Source: Cyclobacterium qasimii M12-11B (lineage in GTDB: Bacteria; Bacteroidota; Bacteroidia; Cytophagales; Cyclobacteriaceae). From it: DNA of 64,000 nt. Positions 55,069 through 64,000 of this stretch are shown one piece after another. Positions within the stretch are counted from its first letter, which is position 1; every line of letters starts with the position of its first letter. The notes beneath the pieces are model-generated. The model saw only the letters and a program-made list of their open reading frames with translations, did no database searches and was not told where the DNA came from. The translations under genes and the position numbers were made by a program. Location: NCBI RefSeq assembly GCF_000427295.1, contig NZ_ATNM01000074.1, positions 17,992 through 81,991 on the forward strand. Reading direction: 5' to 3'.

Positions 55069-55938
55069 TTAGAATAAGTATTGTTTTTTATAAGCATAAG
55101 GAGTCATTCCTATAACTTTATTAAAATGCCTGTAAAAATTACTAACGTTATTGAATCCACAATCATAGCAAATTACCTCTATAGGAAGTTTGTCCTTAAT
55201 TAAAGCACGACAGGCGTTTGAGATCCGAATTTCTATCAAAAACTCAAAAAAAGTTTTGTTGGTCATTTTTTTAAAGTACCTCGAAAAGGTACTTACACTT
55301 AGGTTCGCAATGGCAGCGATCTTCTCCAAACTAATCTCATCCCGATAATGGGACAAAACATAGGCGTATATTTTCTCAAGTTTTTCCATCTCGGTAATGT
55401 TAGCAAGCTGTCGGTTGGCATATCCTGGTGAAATGGTCTCATATTCTGATGTAGCGGCCAGAATTTGGATCATGCGGAGCAAATTAATTACTCGATCCAA
55501 TTGACTAGCGTTAATGGTTTTATGAAGGATCTCTATAAGTTTCTTTTTCGTATTTCCATAGATTATCATCCCTTTCTTGGCTATTTCAAAAAGGGAAGAA
55601 ATAGATTGCGTTTCTGGTATTTCAAGGAAATCTTTTCCAAAGCAGGTAGGTAAGAATTGCAACACATAAGCTTCCACTTCGACATCTGCTTTTCCTTGGA
55701 AATACTCATCTGTACAGCGCCAGGTATGAGGTAAATTCTCGCCTAACAAAATAAGATCACCATCAGAAAAACTTTTTACCGTATCACCAATAAATTGGGT
55801 TCCTTGCCCTTTGATTATATGATGTAATTCTAACTCAGGATGAAAATGCCAAAGTGTCCCAAAATTTGGCTTTTTATCGTACCGGATACTAAAAGAGTGC
55901 TGTGAAGTGCTGGGGATTTTATGGAAATGTGGTTTCAT
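55069..55938 (-). CDS. AraC-family transcriptional regulator with cupin domain
   Basis: The 289-residue regulator has an N-terminal cupin-type sensing region (FGTLWHFHPELELHHIIKGQG, about 26-46, then DLILLGENLPHTWR) and a C-terminal AraC HTH with ISLEKIAAIANLSVSTFSRYFKKMTNKTF and IEVICYDCGFNNVSNFYRHFNKVIGMTPYAY (about 195-285). The cupin may bind a sugar. It is divergent from the SusC gene across a 536-bp region, so it probably regulates the SusC-SusD-sulfatase locus. Confidence 0.93.
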   Translation of the reverse strand: MKPHFHKIPSTSQHSFSIRYDKKPNFGTLWHFHPELELHHIIKGQGTQFIGDTVKSFSDGDLILLGENLPHTWRCTDEYFQGKADVEVEAYVLQFLPTCFGKDFLEIPETQSISSLFEIAKKGMIIYGNTKKKLIEILHKTINASQLDRVINLLRMIQILAATSEYETISPGYANRQLANITEMEKLEKIYAYVLSHYRDEISLEKIAAIANLSVSTFSRYFKKMTNKTFFEFLIEIRISNACRALIKDKLPIEVICYDCGFNNVSNFYRHFNKVIGMTPYAYKKQYLF

Positions 55939-56474
55939 GGATTAATAGCTGGTTTAGTCGATTGATTATTATTCCACTTAATTGGGGCTACTGTTTTGTA
56001 AGATTAGAAATTAAATTTTAATCGGATTCTATTTATAAATGGGATTTAGAGGTTAATAATGATAGGATCGTATAACTTTTTGACAAAATATAATAATTAG
56101 GCCGTCTGCATTTATTTCATATTTGTACAATTCATTCAATCTATGATCAAACAGATGTACGAACGGACTAAAAATCTTTTTAGTTTCAAGTGGTAATTTT
56201 AGATTTTATACGAATAGGTAAACTGGAAATTCCAAGAAAAAATAGAGGGAATACCTGAGAATTTCATTGAAAAATTCTTGATTTAGGCAACAAATCTATA
56301 CCCCGATGTACTATTGTATTCGTGATAAAAGCTTGTCCCGAGGCAATCATCATGCAATTGATTGTCTATCGCATACTTCAGGTTAATGGAAACAGTAAAT
56401 GCTTTTTTTAGGGATTTTAACGAGCTTTTATAAATACAACGCAATTAATATTACTAACCCAAAATCTAATTAAA
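55939..56474. other. divergent regulatory region, 536 bp
   Basis: It should hold the promoters of the AraC gene and susC and binding sites of the regulator. No exact promoter box or repeat was identified by eye. No gene was seen. Confidence 0.5.
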
Positions 56475-59400
56475 ATGAATGTAAAACTGCCTTATTTCAG
56501 GAGATGTTCACTGTTGCTTCTACTGCTTATTGGAGCAATGGTGTTATCGAATGTTTCCTATGCACAGCAACGCTCCATCAAAGGAAAGGTGACCACGGAG
56601 GATGATCCATTGGGACTTCCTGGAGTAAATATTTTGCTCAAAAACTCTAACATAGGAACTGTTACCGATATCGATGGCACCTATTCAATCAATGTTCCTG
56701 GCGGAAATGGAATACTGATCTTTTCCATGATAGGTTACGAAAAACAAGAAGTTGATGTAAGCAACCGTTCCATTATCAATATGACTTTATCTGAGGACAT
56801 TAGCGCACTTGAGGAAGTGGTTGTAGTAGGCTATGGTACAGTAAAGAAAAGTGACCTGACGGGCTCAGTTGCCGCACTTAAAAAAGAAGACTTTAATCAA
56901 GGGGCAATAGCAACTCCCGAGCAATTGCTAGCGGGTAAGATGCCTGGGGTGCAGGTGGTACAGAACAGTGCCGAACCAGGAGGCGGAATGTCGGTGAATA
57001 TTCGTGGAGTTGGTTCAATCAATTCAGGTACTTCACCACTTTATGTAATTGATGGATTGCCATTTAGCAATAGTACAGCTGTATCAGGAGCAGGGGAAAG
57101 GTTTCCGGCTCCAAGAACAGAAAGGTCCCCATTGAGTTCGATAAATCCAGCAGATATTGAATCTATAGAAGTGTTAAAGGATGCTTCCGCCACAGCAATT
57201 TATGGCGCCAGAGGAGCAAATGGTGTGATCCTTATTACTACTCGAAACGGCCAAAAAGGGAAAATGAAAGTGTCTTATGATGGCTACGCAGGGGTTCAGA
57301 ATGTAGCCAATAAAATTGATCTTCTGGATGCAGGTGAATACAAAACAATCATAAATAGTATTATTGAGTCTGGCGGAGGATCCAATACAGATAAAGTAGA
57401 TGACTTTACCGGTGATGGAACCGATTGGTTGGGCGAAGTATATAATCCGAATGCGGGCATTCAAAGCCATAACCTGTCGCTTTCAGGTGGAAATGAAACC
57501 ACTAGTTATTTGATTTCCATGAATTATTTTAATCAGGATGGTTTAGTGATGAATTCCTCATTTGAACGTTATGGCTTGAGGTTTAATCTTGATCATAAGG
57601 TTGATGAAAAATTTCACACAGGAATCAACCTTAGTTCAAATTATTCTAAGGACCAGTTCACTCCTGGAGGTTTTCAACTTAACGAACATGCCGGAGTTGT
57701 ATTTGCAGGGATGCAAATGGATCCTACGCTGGATGTCAGGGATGCGAATGGTGACTATGTGATTTCACAGCACATCAATGTTGATAATCCCGTAGCACTT
57801 GCAAATGGGAAAAGAGGGATAGGAAATACCTATAGAACCTTTGGCTCTATCTATGGTGAATATTTTTTCACACCTGAGTTTTCATTCAGATTAAATCTTG
57901 GTGGTGATGTGAGCAATCAGCAACGGGATTATTATATCGATCGAACGACTATTGATGGTTTGGCAGCAGGTGGTATAGCAACTATTATGCATGGAACAGC
58001 TTCAAATTATCTGGTTGAGGGTTTGTTCAATTATAAAAAAGCTTTCGACAAACATTCTTTCAATGCTGTTGCGGGTGTAACGACGCAGAAATTTATCACC
58101 AGTAGGTTTTCTTCCGAAGGCAGAGGATTCCCCTCAGATGCAACAGAGACTTTTAACCTCGACCTGGGTAATCCAAACTTAAATGTAATTGGCAGTTCCA
58201 AAGTAGATAATACTTTACTCTCTTATCTGGCTAGGTTAAATTATACTTTCAATAGCAAGTATTTATTGACTGGCTCCATTAGAGCAGATGGTTCATCACG
58301 ATTTGGAGAAAACAACAAATTCGGATATTTCCCTTCCGTTGCAGCTGGATGGAAAATTCATGAGGAAGATTTCTTCTCAAGTATTGAGCAGACGGTTAGT
58401 TCTTTAAAATTTAGAGCAAGCTGGGGAAGAACCGGAAATCAAGAGATCGGAAATTATCAGTCAATAAGTACTTTTAGTGGTGGACCAACAGTAGTCTATG
58501 ATGATCAACAACGATCCTCCACTCAACCGGCCAGAATTGCGAATCAGGACCTTAAATGGGAAACCACTGAACAATTGGACTTTGGTATAGATTACGGATT
58601 ATGGGCTGACAGACTTTATGGAAGCATGGACTGGTATGTTAAAAATACAACAGACATGTTATTGTCCCTGCCAATACCACGATCTACAGGTTTCACTTCA
58701 CAATTGACGAACATAGGTGGAATTAAGAATTCGGGTTTTGAGTTTGCCTTGACCTCAAGAAATATCAATTCAGGTAAGCTAAAATGGGTTACAAATTTGA
58801 TATTCACAACCTTAAAAAATGAGGTTACTGATTTGGGAGGCATTGACAGAATTGTAACAGGAAGTGCTGGGGCAACCAGTCAGATTGCGATCATCGAGGA
58901 GGGAATACCCTTGGAATCATTTTATGGATATGAAGTATTAGGTATATGGCAGACTGGCGATGATTTTAATGCCACAAATGACAATGTAAAACCCGGTGAC
59001 ATCAAATATTTAGACCTCAACGGAGATGGTACGGTGAACACTGATGATAGAACAGTACTCGGAAATTCTTTCCCGAAATTCATCTGGTCAGTTGGAAATA
59101 CGGTTAGCTACAAAAATTTTGATCTTTATGTTTTTGTAGAAGGTGTTGAAGGTGCCAAAATGCTTAACAATGGATTAATTGACACCTATTTTCCTGCTGG
59201 TGTAAGAAGAAACAGGTATGCAGAACCTCTTCAAAATAGATGGACACCTGAAAATCCGTCCAATGAATTCCCCTCATTTGTCAACACAAGTAGTCAAGGC
59301 GAAAAACGCGTGAACAGTATCACTGTGGAAGATGCCTCTTATTTGAGACTAAATACAGTAAAACTAAGCTATCACTTCCCTGCCAATAGGGGGATTTTTA

Positions 59401-59564
59401 GTGCAGCGACAATCAATGTAACCGGGCAAAATTTATTTACTATCACCAATTATAGTGGTATGGATCCCGCAATTAACCCTAATGGGGGAGCTAATTTTAG
59501 AATTGATTGGAATGCATTTCCAGTGTCAAGGACATTTTTGGCAGGAATCAGTTTCACTCTATAA
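56475..59564 (+). CDS. susC: SusC/RagA family TonB-linked outer-membrane protein
   Basis: The 1029-residue protein has a signal peptide (to about residue 31, SYAQ), a carboxypeptidase-like domain (about 34-110), the SusC signature region EEVVVVGYGTVKKSDLTGSV (about 114-133), a plug domain with LAGKMPGVQVVQNSAEPGGG and IRGVGSINSGTSPLYVIDGLP, and a 22-strand beta-barrel ending in FLAGISFTL. It imports oligosaccharides with the SusD partner encoded 12 bp downstream and energy from TonB. The length is normal. The associated sulfatase points to a sulfated glycan. Confidence 0.97.
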   Translation: MNVKLPYFRRCSLLLLLLIGAMVLSNVSYAQQRSIKGKVTTEDDPLGLPGVNILLKNSNIGTVTDIDGTYSINVPGGNGILIFSMIGYEKQEVDVSNRSIINMTLSEDISALEEVVVVGYGTVKKSDLTGSVAALKKEDFNQGAIATPEQLLAGKMPGVQVVQNSAEPGGGMSVNIRGVGSINSGTSPLYVIDGLPFSNSTAVSGAGERFPAPRTERSPLSSINPADIESIEVLKDASATAIYGARGANGVILITTRNGQKGKMKVSYDGYAGVQNVANKIDLLDAGEYKTIINSIIESGGGSNTDKVDDFTGDGTDWLGEVYNPNAGIQSHNLSLSGGNETTSYLISMNYFNQDGLVMNSSFERYGLRFNLDHKVDEKFHTGINLSSNYSKDQFTPGGFQLNEHAGVVFAGMQMDPTLDVRDANGDYVISQHINVDNPVALANGKRGIGNTYRTFGSIYGEYFFTPEFSFRLNLGGDVSNQQRDYYIDRTTIDGLAAGGIATIMHGTASNYLVEGLFNYKKAFDKHSFNAVAGVTTQKFITSRFSSEGRGFPSDATETFNLDLGNPNLNVIGSSKVDNTLLSYLARLNYTFNSKYLLTGSIRADGSSRFGENNKFGYFPSVAAGWKIHEEDFFSSIEQTVSSLKFRASWGRTGNQEIGNYQSISTFSGGPTVVYDDQQRSSTQPARIANQDLKWETTEQLDFGIDYGLWADRLYGSMDWYVKNTTDMLLSLPIPRSTGFTSQLTNIGGIKNSGFEFALTSRNINSGKLKWVTNLIFTTLKNEVTDLGGIDRIVTGSAGATSQIAIIEEGIPLESFYGYEVLGIWQTGDDFNATNDNVKPGDIKYLDLNGDGTVNTDDRTVLGNSFPKFIWSVGNTVSYKNFDLYVFVEGVEGAKMLNNGLIDTYFPAGVRRNRYAEPLQNRWTPENPSNEFPSFVNTSSQGEKRVNSITVEDASYLRLNTVKLSYHFPANRGIFSAATINVTGQNLFTITNYSGMDPAINPNGGANFRIDWNAFPVSRTFLAGISFTL

Positions 59565-59576
59565 TTTATTGAAACC

Positions 59577-61058
59577 ATGAAAATCAAACATATATATAAA
59601 TATTTGGCTGTTGCGATGACGACCTTTGTGACAGTTAGTTGTTCAGATTATCTGGAAGAACAACCCTATTCTCAATTGGCTCCTGAAAACTTCCTAAAAA
59701 CCAAAGAGGGGGTAGAGTCATTGATGGGAGCAGCCTATGCAAATGCTTCAAATATGGTCTCTAATAATTCCATTTATGTTTTTGCTGCCGATGAATGGAT
59801 CACAGATTTCGCCTATCAATCAGGCGATGGAGTCAACGCAACTGCCTTGCAGTACATTAATTTTACCTGGGACGCTTCTATAGGCTTATTGCAAGGGGAA
59901 AGTTGGGATTACCCTTACAGGGCCATTAGGAATGCAAATTTAGTATTAGAGAATTTGGATGAATTGGAAGTTTCTGAAAATCTAAAATCTGTATATAGGG
60001 CCGAAGCCAGATTTATCAGAGCGACCTGTTATATAAAATTGTTCTGGAAGTTTGGTCCTGTTCCTTTAAGAACCTCAACTGAAGATGATGTCCAATTACC
60101 AAGAGCTTCCTCCGAAGAACTAACCAATTTTATTGAAACAGAATTATTGGCTGCATTGGCAGATTTGCCTGCTCCGGGTCAGGAAGCCAATTATGGCAGA
60201 GCTCACAAAGCTGCAGCTCAGGGTTGGTTGTCCAATTTCTACTTAAATAACAAAGAGTGGGAAAAATCTGCAGACTTTGCCGGGCAAATTATGGATCAAT
60301 GGAATTATGCCTTGTTTCCTGTCTACGAAGATTTGTTTAAAGTGGAAAATGAAAGAAACAGTGAGTATATTTGGGTTCGGCCTGCTAAGACCAGTGCTGA
60401 TAGGAGAGCCTCAAATAGTTGGATGAATACCGCTTTCCCTGTAGGTTTTGCAAAAGATCCGAGAACTGGTTTGGAATTTTCCAATGCATGGAGGAACTGG
60501 CCAAATGAATCACGGATCAGAGACAAGTTTTATTTCTCATTTGATGAAAACGATAAAAGAAGAGATTTGATTTTGCATGAATACATCAATACTGACGGGA
60601 ATTTAATTTCACTATTGGATGAAGTGGACAATACCCGTTCATTTAAATATTGGCCGGATCCTGAAGGAGTTAATGCCTCCTTTGGCAACGATATACCTGA
60701 AATCAGATTCGCTGAAATTTTATTGAACAGGGCGGAGGCACTCAATGAGCTAAATGGTCCAAACCAGGAATCAATTGACCTGATCAATAGGGTTCGATCA
60801 AGAGCAGGCATCTCCACTGCATTGGACATTAGTGATTTTTCTTCAAAGGAAGCACTTAGAATGCAGGTGCTAGACGAAAGAGGATGGGAGTTCTACTCCG
60901 AAGGAAAAAGACGATTAGATTTGATCAGAATGGACAAGTTAATAGAATATGCTCAGGCAAGAGGAGCAAGCAATGCAAAACCTTTCCATAGGTTATATCC
61001 AATTCCATTTGCCACAATGGATGCAAATCCCCTCCTTACTCAAAATGAAGGATATTAA
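59577..61058 (+). CDS. susD: SusD/RagB family nutrient-binding lipoprotein
   Basis: The 493-residue lipoprotein has a signal with VTVSC lipobox (Cys22) and the SusD family blocks SDYLEEQPYSQLAPENFLKT, YRAIRNANLVLENLD, AEARFIRATCYIKLFWKFGPVPL and, near the end, EIRFAEILLNRAEALNELNG and RMQVLDERGWEFYSEGKRRLDLIR. SusD proteins cap the SusC barrel and bind the glycan. The sulfatase start overlaps its stop by 14 bp, which indicates that they are coordinated. Confidence 0.97.
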   Translation: MKIKHIYKYLAVAMTTFVTVSCSDYLEEQPYSQLAPENFLKTKEGVESLMGAAYANASNMVSNNSIYVFAADEWITDFAYQSGDGVNATALQYINFTWDASIGLLQGESWDYPYRAIRNANLVLENLDELEVSENLKSVYRAEARFIRATCYIKLFWKFGPVPLRTSTEDDVQLPRASSEELTNFIETELLAALADLPAPGQEANYGRAHKAAAQGWLSNFYLNNKEWEKSADFAGQIMDQWNYALFPVYEDLFKVENERNSEYIWVRPAKTSADRRASNSWMNTAFPVGFAKDPRTGLEFSNAWRNWPNESRIRDKFYFSFDENDKRRDLILHEYINTDGNLISLLDEVDNTRSFKYWPDPEGVNASFGNDIPEIRFAEILLNRAEALNELNGPNQESIDLINRVRSRAGISTALDISDFSSKEALRMQVLDERGWEFYSEGKRRLDLIRMDKLIEYAQARGASNAKPFHRLYPIPFATMDANPLLTQNEGY

Positions 61059-62562
61059 ATCAATTTTCAGTTTTAGAAAACTGCTGCTTTCAATCTTTTG
61101 CTTTGGCACCCTTTTGGGTGCCAAAGGCAAAAGTAAAGTGATTCAGGATCCCCCTGAGCAACCCAATATCCTTTTGATCTATGTGGATGATTTGGGCTAT
61201 GGAGACATAGCTAGTTATCCCGAAGCAAGTGGAAAATCGATAGCAGAAACCCCCAATATTGACCTTCTTATCAAGTCCGGCATGAGTTTTACTAATGCCT
61301 ATTCCTCAGCACCGTTATGCTCACCGGCCAGGGCTGCTTTGCTAACAGGGAAATCTCCTGCAAGGCTTAATTTTGAGTTCGTGACCAAATTCAAAGAAGA
61401 TAGTCTGGATTGGGAGGATGAACGATGGATAGCCCTTTTTAAAAATAAAAAGCTTATTTCTCCCCCCATTACTTTAAACCTTCCCCTGGATGAGGTGACT
61501 GTGGCAGAAGGACTTAAAGGGCTTGGATACGACACAGGGATAGTGGGAAAGTGGCATGTGGCTTCCCATAACAAAGTATATAAAGGATGGAGTTTTACAC
61601 ATGGGCCTGCACAACAGGGCTTTGATACGGCAAAAGAAACCTTTGGTTCACATCCATATAGTGGAACTAAGTCATTAACACAATTAAAAGAAGGGGAATA
61701 TCCTGAGGATTTATTAACCACTGAAGCGGTAAAATTCATTGAAAAAAAGCACGAATCCCCCTTTTTCTTAATGGTTAGTCATTATTTTGTTCACACTCCA
61801 CACCTGAAAGGTTTAGAATGGATTGAGGAAAAATACAGGGCCAAAGCCAAACAAAATTTAAGTGAGGAAGAGCTTCGATATGCCGCCAATATAGAATTGA
61901 TGGATCATTATGTAGGTCAAGTATTAGAAGCACTTGATAAATCAGGGCAAAGGGACAACACATTGGTGATATTTACTTCAGACAATGGAGGCCATCCCAG
62001 GTATGCCTCTCATGCACCCTATAGAGGGAGTAAATGGAATTTATATGAGGCAGGCATTCGAATACCCATGGTTGTTTCCTGGCCTGGTAGGGTTACTGCG
62101 AACAGTGTTTCAGCCAGTCCTGTAATTCAAACTGACTTTTGGCCAACTTTTATGGAAATTGGGGGAGCAAAGTTGGTGAATTTAGAAAAACTGGACGGGC
62201 AATCCATTCTTCCTTTGTTAGCAGGAAAGAATATGGTAAGAGAAAAGCCCTTGTTTTGGTATTTCCCGTACTATCATCCTGAAGGGGAAAAGTACGATGA
62301 AGCATTGGAGGATATTGGGGTGGAAGATGGCAAAACCAGTCAGACCCGCCCACAAGCTGCTATCCGTAAGGGACAAATGAAACTGATTTACTTTTTTGAT
62401 AGTAATCAAGTTGAGCTTTATGATCTTAAGCAAGATCCCGGTGAATCGATTGACCTGAGCAAGGCTCGTCCCTGGGAGGCCTATAGGATGAAAGAAGCCC
62501 TTTTAGACCGTTTGTATGCATCCAATGCACGTTTTCCACGAATTAACTCACAAACAAATTAA
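61045..62562 (+). CDS. secreted sulfatase (family S1)
   Basis: The ATG at 61045 (inside the end of susD) gives 505 residues with a signal peptide of about 25 residues. Metal ligands are in IYVDDLGYGD (Asp48, Asp49), the formylglycine site is Cys92 in C-S-P-A-R, and FTSDNGGH and GKWH blocks follow. Sulfatases of this type need formylglycine made from Cys or Ser by an anaerobic (anSME) or aerobic enzyme; neither is encoded in the window. The sequence has FFLMVSHYFVHTPH. It removes sulfate from a polysaccharide in the periplasm or outside. A longer frame from 60949 is a false start within susD. Confidence 0.94.
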   Translation: MKDIKSIFSFRKLLLSIFCFGTLLGAKGKSKVIQDPPEQPNILLIYVDDLGYGDIASYPEASGKSIAETPNIDLLIKSGMSFTNAYSSAPLCSPARAALLTGKSPARLNFEFVTKFKEDSLDWEDERWIALFKNKKLISPPITLNLPLDEVTVAEGLKGLGYDTGIVGKWHVASHNKVYKGWSFTHGPAQQGFDTAKETFGSHPYSGTKSLTQLKEGEYPEDLLTTEAVKFIEKKHESPFFLMVSHYFVHTPHLKGLEWIEEKYRAKAKQNLSEEELRYAANIELMDHYVGQVLEALDKSGQRDNTLVIFTSDNGGHPRYASHAPYRGSKWNLYEAGIRIPMVVSWPGRVTANSVSASPVIQTDFWPTFMEIGGAKLVNLEKLDGQSILPLLAGKNMVREKPLFWYFPYYHPEGEKYDEALEDIGVEDGKTSQTRPQAAIRKGQMKLIYFFDSNQVELYDLKQDPGESIDLSKARPWEAYRMKEALLDRLYASNARFPRINSQTN

Positions 62563-62568
62563 CAATAA

Positions 62569-63748
62569 ATGAAAATAGTAGCAATTTTAATTACTGTCAT
62601 GTTATCAGGTTTCAGCTTGTCTGCCCAGGATTTTGATGATTCAAAAGTGCCTGGAGTGGTGGTAACCTACAGTCCGGCTTCCTCAGGCAAGTACATTGGA
62701 TCTCCAAGCTTGGCCATTTTACCCAATGGAGATTATGTGGCCTCTCATGATTTTTTTGGGCCCGAGTCAAATGAACATGTCCGAGCAACCTCCAAAATTT
62801 TCTCCTCTAGCAACAAGGGAAAATCCTGGAAGGAAATTGCTGAAATTGATGGGGCATTTTGGTCCAAACTTTTCGTTCACCAAGGGACCCTATGGTTGAT
62901 AGGACCAGACAGACATCACGGAAATACCCTTGTCAGGCGCTCAGATGATGGTGGAAAAACCTGGACAAAACCTACTAATGGTACCAATGGCTTAATCCTG
63001 GAAGGGGAGTACCATTGCGCGCCAATGCCCATAATAGAACACAATGGGAGAATTTGGAGAGCCATGGAAAGTGCCATGGGGCCAATCAAGAAATGGGGAA
63101 AAAGATATGGGGCATTTATGCTTTCAGCACCTGTAGGCGCTGATTTATTGCAAGCGGATAGTTGGACAAGTAGCAATATCTTGTACTATGATTCTACTTA
63201 TTTGGATGGCAACTTTGGTGGCTGGTTAGAAGGCAATGCAGTTGTGGACAAAGAGGGACAAGTGTGGGATATTTTACGAGTGGATGACCGCTCGACATTA
63301 GAAGAAAAAGCTGCCAGAGTTAAAATAAGCGCTGATGGTAAAAAAGCCACTTTTGATCCATCAACAGGTTTTATTGCTTTTCCCGGAGGTAGTAAAAAAT
63401 TCACCATTCGGTATGATGAAAAAAGTGATTTGTACTGGACCATTGCCAACGTTATTCCAGAAGCAATTAAGGCGTCCACAGACCGAACGAACCCTGCCGG
63501 TATCAGAAATACCCAAGCACTATTCTCTTCTCCTGATCTAATCGATTGGGAGCAAAAGAAAGTCTTATTACAGCATGAAGATATAATTAAACATGGTTTT
63601 TCAATACGTCGATTGGGTGTTTAACGGGAAGGACATCCTCTTCTTGTCCAGAACAGCCTATGATGATGGAGTAGGAGGAGCACACAATAACCACGATGCC
63701 AATTTCCTTACCTTCCATAAAATCAAGAAGTTTAGAAAAATTAAGTAA
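62569..63748 (+). CDS. secreted BNR-repeat sialidase-like protein, frame interrupted near 63600
   Basis: The open frame 62569-63624 ends abruptly in [10 protein letters not shown]. Removing one T from the run 63597-63601 restores [40 protein letters not shown] and a stop at 63746-63748, giving 392 residues. A signal peptide (to about residue 19, LSAQ) is followed by Asp-box-like repeats (SSNKGKSW and SDDGGKTW), typical of the six-bladed sialidase fold. Enzymes related to this act on many glycans, not only sialic acid. It lies 6 bp after the sulfatase gene, so is part of the SusCD locus. The ending NNHDAN is typical of the family. Confidence 0.8.
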
Positions 63749-63800
63749 AGTGTTATGGTTCAATCCCTAGAGGGTTGGAAATAATAATAGGTTTAGCTAG

Positions 63801-63828
63801 CCGTGGATGAAAATCCACGGTTTTTTTT
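63801..63828 (+). terminator. rho-independent terminator of the SusCD locus
   Basis: CCGTGGAT (63801-63808), loop GAAA, ATCCACGG (63813-63820), followed by eight Ts. Confidence 0.92.
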
Positions 63829-63976
63829 GTCAAATAAGTCTTAAGAAGCGAGATAACACAGGGATAGTTATAGACCAGTTTTCACGATAATATTTAGGTT
63901 TATCGAACTTCACTTTAAATTTTAATTACAAAGATCCCCTTTAAGGGTGACATGATTATAGCCTGTGGATTTTTCC

Positions 63977-63998
63977 GCAACAATGCTGACAAAATCTA
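63977..63998. repeat. dispersed hairpin repeat, partial copy 4
   Basis: GCAACAATGCTGACAAAATC at 63977-63996 is identical to the right arm of the hairpin at 10783. No partner arm was found upstream, and the window ends right after it. Confidence 0.6.
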
Positions 63999-64000
63999 CC

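Larger units (their letters stand above)
63749..64000. other. region after the sialidase-like gene with a terminator and repeat
   Basis: No gene is seen here. It contains the terminator at 63801-63828 and part of the dispersed repeat at the right edge (63977-63998). Confidence 0.6.

Overview
The window looks like a chromosome segment of a Bacteroidota bacterium, most likely Cytophagales and close to the Cyclobacteriaceae (for example Cyclobacterium or Algoriphagus). The reasons are a SusC/SusD pair with a sulfatase, a bacteroidotal serine palmitoyltransferase followed by a short histone H1-like gene, a promoter of the TTG-N17-TAnnTTTG type, a SatD/DUF3307 pair, AT-rich DNA and frequent weak ribosome sites. 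The genus is inference. No tRNA, rRNA, CRISPR array, insertion sequence or prophage was seen.

Layout. 1-1.9 kb: C-terminal part of a GH94-type cyclic beta-glucan synthase or phosphorylase. 2.1-10.5 kb: a tightly packed plus-strand operon of an alpha/beta hydrolase with Cys at the nucleophile position, an acetoacetate-decarboxylase-fold protein, two small membrane proteins, a patatin, a membrane metallophosphoesterase and a cholesterol-oxidase-like GMC oxidoreductase carrying a ferredoxin-like Cys cluster. 11-16.3 kb: a minus-strand operon of a membrane-anchored DUF5675 protein, a multi-pass membrane protein fused to an N-acetylmuramidase domain, and two DUF4230-type proteins. These two operons are the best candidates for undescribed systems. 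16.6-19.3 kb: a two-subunit molybdenum hydroxylase. 19.6-24.5 kb: a secreted beta-propeller protein, a malate-synthase-like protein and a lactate/glycolate permease. 24.5-25.9 kb: satD-DUF3307 behind three 28-bp-spaced repeats. 25.9-28.2 kb: 5-oxoprolinase pxpABC. 28.3-44.5 kb: mostly housekeeping (maf, spt, H1-like, dapA, ligA with a large insertion, xseA/xseB, sigma/anti-sigma/Spy-like, fmt, NamZ, ABC permease, polyprenol-phosphate mannosyltransferase, TPR lipoprotein). 44.7-54.7 kb: a VOC/NTF2/VOC/DoxX operon opposite a GlxA-type regulator, two cold-shock genes, a desaturase, a GT39 glycosyltransferase with a PAP2 phosphatase, small membrane proteins and a zinc alcohol dehydrogenase. 55-63.8 kb: an AraC regulator and a SusC-SusD-sulfatase-sialidase-like locus, probably for a sulfated glycan.

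A notable feature is a set of seven one-base indels in short A/T runs that break six otherwise complete genes (4065-4561, DUF6913 gene, xseB, xseA, PAP2 twice, sialidase-like). Restoring one base in each gives a continuous frame of normal family length. Sequencing or assembly error is the simplest explanation, with real slippage or decay as alternatives. These genes are listed over their full reconstructed span.

A small family of imperfect hairpin repeats sharing a core like TTTTGNCNGNATTGTTGC sits in four intergenic regions (about 10.75, 29.04, 37.65 and 63.98 kb).
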